Origin: Treponema sp.
GTDB taxonomy: Bacteria; Spirochaetota; Spirochaetia; Treponematales; Breznakiellaceae
DNA: 7,345 bases
Direction of reading: 5' to 3'
NCBI GenBank assembly: GCA_031268125.1
Contig: JAIRXT010000072.1
Coordinates: 1 to 7,345, forward strand
Notes under the pieces: model-generated
The model's database searches: none
Seen by the model: only the letters and a program-made list of their open reading frames with translations
What the model was told of the DNA's origin: nothing
Program-made: the position numbers and the translations under genes
Shown: positions 6,701 to 7,345 of the stretch, in pieces
Numbering within the stretch: position 1 is the first letter of the stretch
Layout: the number at the start of each line of letters is the position of its first letter

Positions 6701-6729
6701 ACCATACCCCATAATTCCTATTTAGTCAA
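6701..6729 (-). promoter_or_regulatory. Candidate sigma-70 promoter of the DUF62-ECF operon
   Basis: On the minus strand, TTGACT (6729-6724, 5 of 6 to consensus) is followed after exactly 17 bases by TATGGT (6706-6701, 4 of 6). Transcription would begin near 6694 and leave an untranslated leader of about 54 bases before the DUF62 start. No SAM riboswitch or other leader fold was recognised in that short leader. The inverted repeats at 6741-6889 lie just upstream of the -35 box, where an activator or repressor could act. Confidence 0.55.
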
Positions 6730-6740
6730 TGGGTTTTATA

Positions 6741-6823
6741 GGAAACTGGCAGCCTGTTGCACTTGTATATTTTTTGCATAAATATGCAAAAAATATTCGA
6801 TAAATGGGCTGCCTTGGCAGTTT
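6741..6823. repeat. Nested inverted repeat with a 30-bp palindrome at its centre
   Basis: The core is a perfect 14-bp inverted repeat (arms 6767-6780 and 6783-6796) around two A residues; its centre reads TGCATAAATATGCA within A/T runs. It is flanked by GGCAGCC (6748-6754) and GGCTGCC (6807-6813), complementary 7-mers. Outside these, AAACTG (6743-6748) and CAGTTT (6818-6823) are also complementary, with a 5-base bulge on the right side. The nested, symmetric form suggests a short palindromic element or a compound operator upstream of the operon promoter, not coding sequence. Confidence 0.75.
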
Positions 6824-6889
6824 GTAAGGTAAAAATATTCACTTTTGCGAATATTTTTACTGTTTTATGCGCGAAGCGCAACAAACTGC
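6817..6889. repeat. Second compound inverted repeat, GCAGTTTGT ... ACAAACTGC
   Basis: Outer arms GCAGTTTGT (6817-6825) and ACAAACTGC (6881-6889) enclose two further hairpins: GTAAAAATATTC (6829-6840) with GAATATTTTTAC (6849-6860), a perfect 12-bp stem with an 8-base loop, and TGCGC-GAA-GCGCA (6868-6880). The first outer arm overlaps the right end of the preceding repeat. The whole could fold as a multi-branched RNA or cruciform, and has the look of a small palindromic intergenic (MITE- or REP-like) element. No copy elsewhere can be checked here. Confidence 0.65.
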
Positions 6890-7022
6890 TGGCGGTCAAA
6901 CACTATTCAAACCGCGGGGTAGAGGCCTTTCAGCTTGAGATGATATGTGTCTCAAACCTGATCCCACTATATACCTTGATCCGCTGGGGCGGATAGCCCG
7001 GTCAGGCCTGAAGCAGCAATTC
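6890..7022. other. Non-coding stretch with two short hairpins
   Basis: With the preceding repeats this completes about 380 bases (6641-7022) without a supported gene. It holds TTGAGA (6935-6940) with TCTCAA (6950-6955) around a 9-base loop, and ATCCGC (6979-6984) with GCGGAT (6989-6994) around a TGGG tetraloop. The latter lies about 30 bases after the stop of the minus-strand gene to the right and might mark its transcript end, but no T-run follows on either strand. No tRNA or known structured RNA was recognised. Confidence 0.4.
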
Positions 7023-7343
7023 TCATTTTAACCATTCCAAAACGAAAAGGCGCCGGTAAAATTCTCTTGGGGTCCTGTCAGGGAAAAATCCGGTGATTTT
7101 ATAGGCGTCTTTTCCATCGAAAATTTTGTAAAAGTAAAATTGCTGGCGCCCGTCGTACGTGGCGGCGGGCCGGGTTTAGGATTGGCCGCCGGTTTTGGGT
7201 TCCGCCGGCGGTTCGGGGGGAAGGGGGCGGGGAATTGTCCGCCGGTAGAACGCGGCGCCGGCCGCCGGATCAAGACGCGGTGTTTTCCGTTCCGGACCCA
7301 GGTTCAAATCCAGGGTATCCTGAACCAGAAACGCGATAAAGAC
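7023..7343 (-). pseudogene. C-terminal part of an unrecognised gene with an in-frame TAA
   Basis: One minus-strand frame runs in from the right edge with protein-like content: VFIAFLVQDTLDLNLG, a proline-rich linker (RPLPPEPPAEP), then KTGGQS and a TAA at 7178-7176. The same frame continues past this stop with equally protein-like sequence (YDGRQQFYFYKIFDGKDAY, then ITGFFPDRTPREFYRRLF) and ends at TGA (7025-7023). No ATG, GTG or TTG start lies shortly after the TAA, so a separate downstream gene is unlikely. The simplest reading is a nonsense mutation inside the linker of one gene; alternatives are a natural end at the TAA or a sequencing error. The family is not recognised. The 5' part is outside the window. 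An overlapping open frame at 7273-7028 is proline/arginine-rich and looks like a shadow. Confidence 0.45.
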
Positions 7344-7345
7344 CG

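Noticed and set aside
5798..6712. Longer 304-residue form of the DUF62 protein starting at 6712
   Set aside because: No ribosome site precedes that ATG, it lies upstream of the proposed -10 box, and the extra 24 residues do not look like the family. The ATG at 6640 has a well-placed AAGGAG.
6757..6996. 79-residue plus-strand open frame across the inverted repeats
   Set aside because: It reads through the palindromes and AT runs, has no ribosome site, and its translation has no family character.
6990..7022. SRP RNA-like string GGTCAGG ... AGCAGC at 7000-7016
   Set aside because: The GGAA tetraloop and its closing pairs are missing, the flanks do not pair, and the spacing is two bases short.
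7291..7322. tRNA T-loop-like GGTTCAAATCC at 7301-7311
   Set aside because: The bases either side do not form a T stem and no other tRNA arms are present; the stretch is coding on the minus strand.

Overview
The window is a bacterial chromosomal fragment of fairly high GC, with AT-rich pockets at roughly 501-630 and 6715-6870. The gene content (a NifS/NifU-type Fe-S assembly pair, an energy-coupling factor transporter with fused ATPases, a SAM hydrolase-like protein and an IS1-family element) suits an anaerobic or gut-associated bacterium. A treponeme-like spirochaete or a Firmicute is possible. No feature here fixes the phylum, so the lineage is a weak inference.

Layout, left to right. (1) 1-449 (+): the 3' part of an IS1-family insertion sequence, with the DDE transposase C-terminus and a probable right end. 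It is followed at once by what may be the last codons of a gene cut by the insertion (450-501). (2) 531-2493 (+): a promoter candidate, a possible 20-codon leader ORF, then nifS (cysteine desulfurase) and a short nifU-like scaffold gene (IscU domain plus [2Fe-2S] domain, no Nfu domain). A stem-loop between the convergent gene blocks may end transcription. (3) 6729-2547 (-): a four-gene operon read right to left. It has a sigma-70-like promoter, a DUF62 SAM hydrolase-like gene, an ECF substrate-binding S component (UPF0397-like), a fused two-domain EcfA ATPase, and EcfT. The last three genes overlap by 1 and 4 nt and are probably translationally coupled. (4) 6741-7022: a non-coding stretch with several nested AT-rich inverted repeats just upstream of that operon. 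(5) 7023-7343 (-): the C-terminal part of an unrecognised gene that enters from the right edge and is interrupted by an in-frame TAA.

How the parts work together: NifS removes sulfur from cysteine and delivers it as persulfide to the NifU scaffold for Fe-S cluster assembly. In the minus-strand operon the S component binds an unknown small molecule, EcfT couples it to the ATPases, and the fused EcfA powers uptake. The DUF62 gene in the same transcript suggests the imported solute may belong to SAM, methionine or adenosine metabolism. This is the most interesting functional hypothesis in the window, but the DUF62 protein has altered residues at positions that bind SAM in characterised relatives, so its reaction is uncertain.
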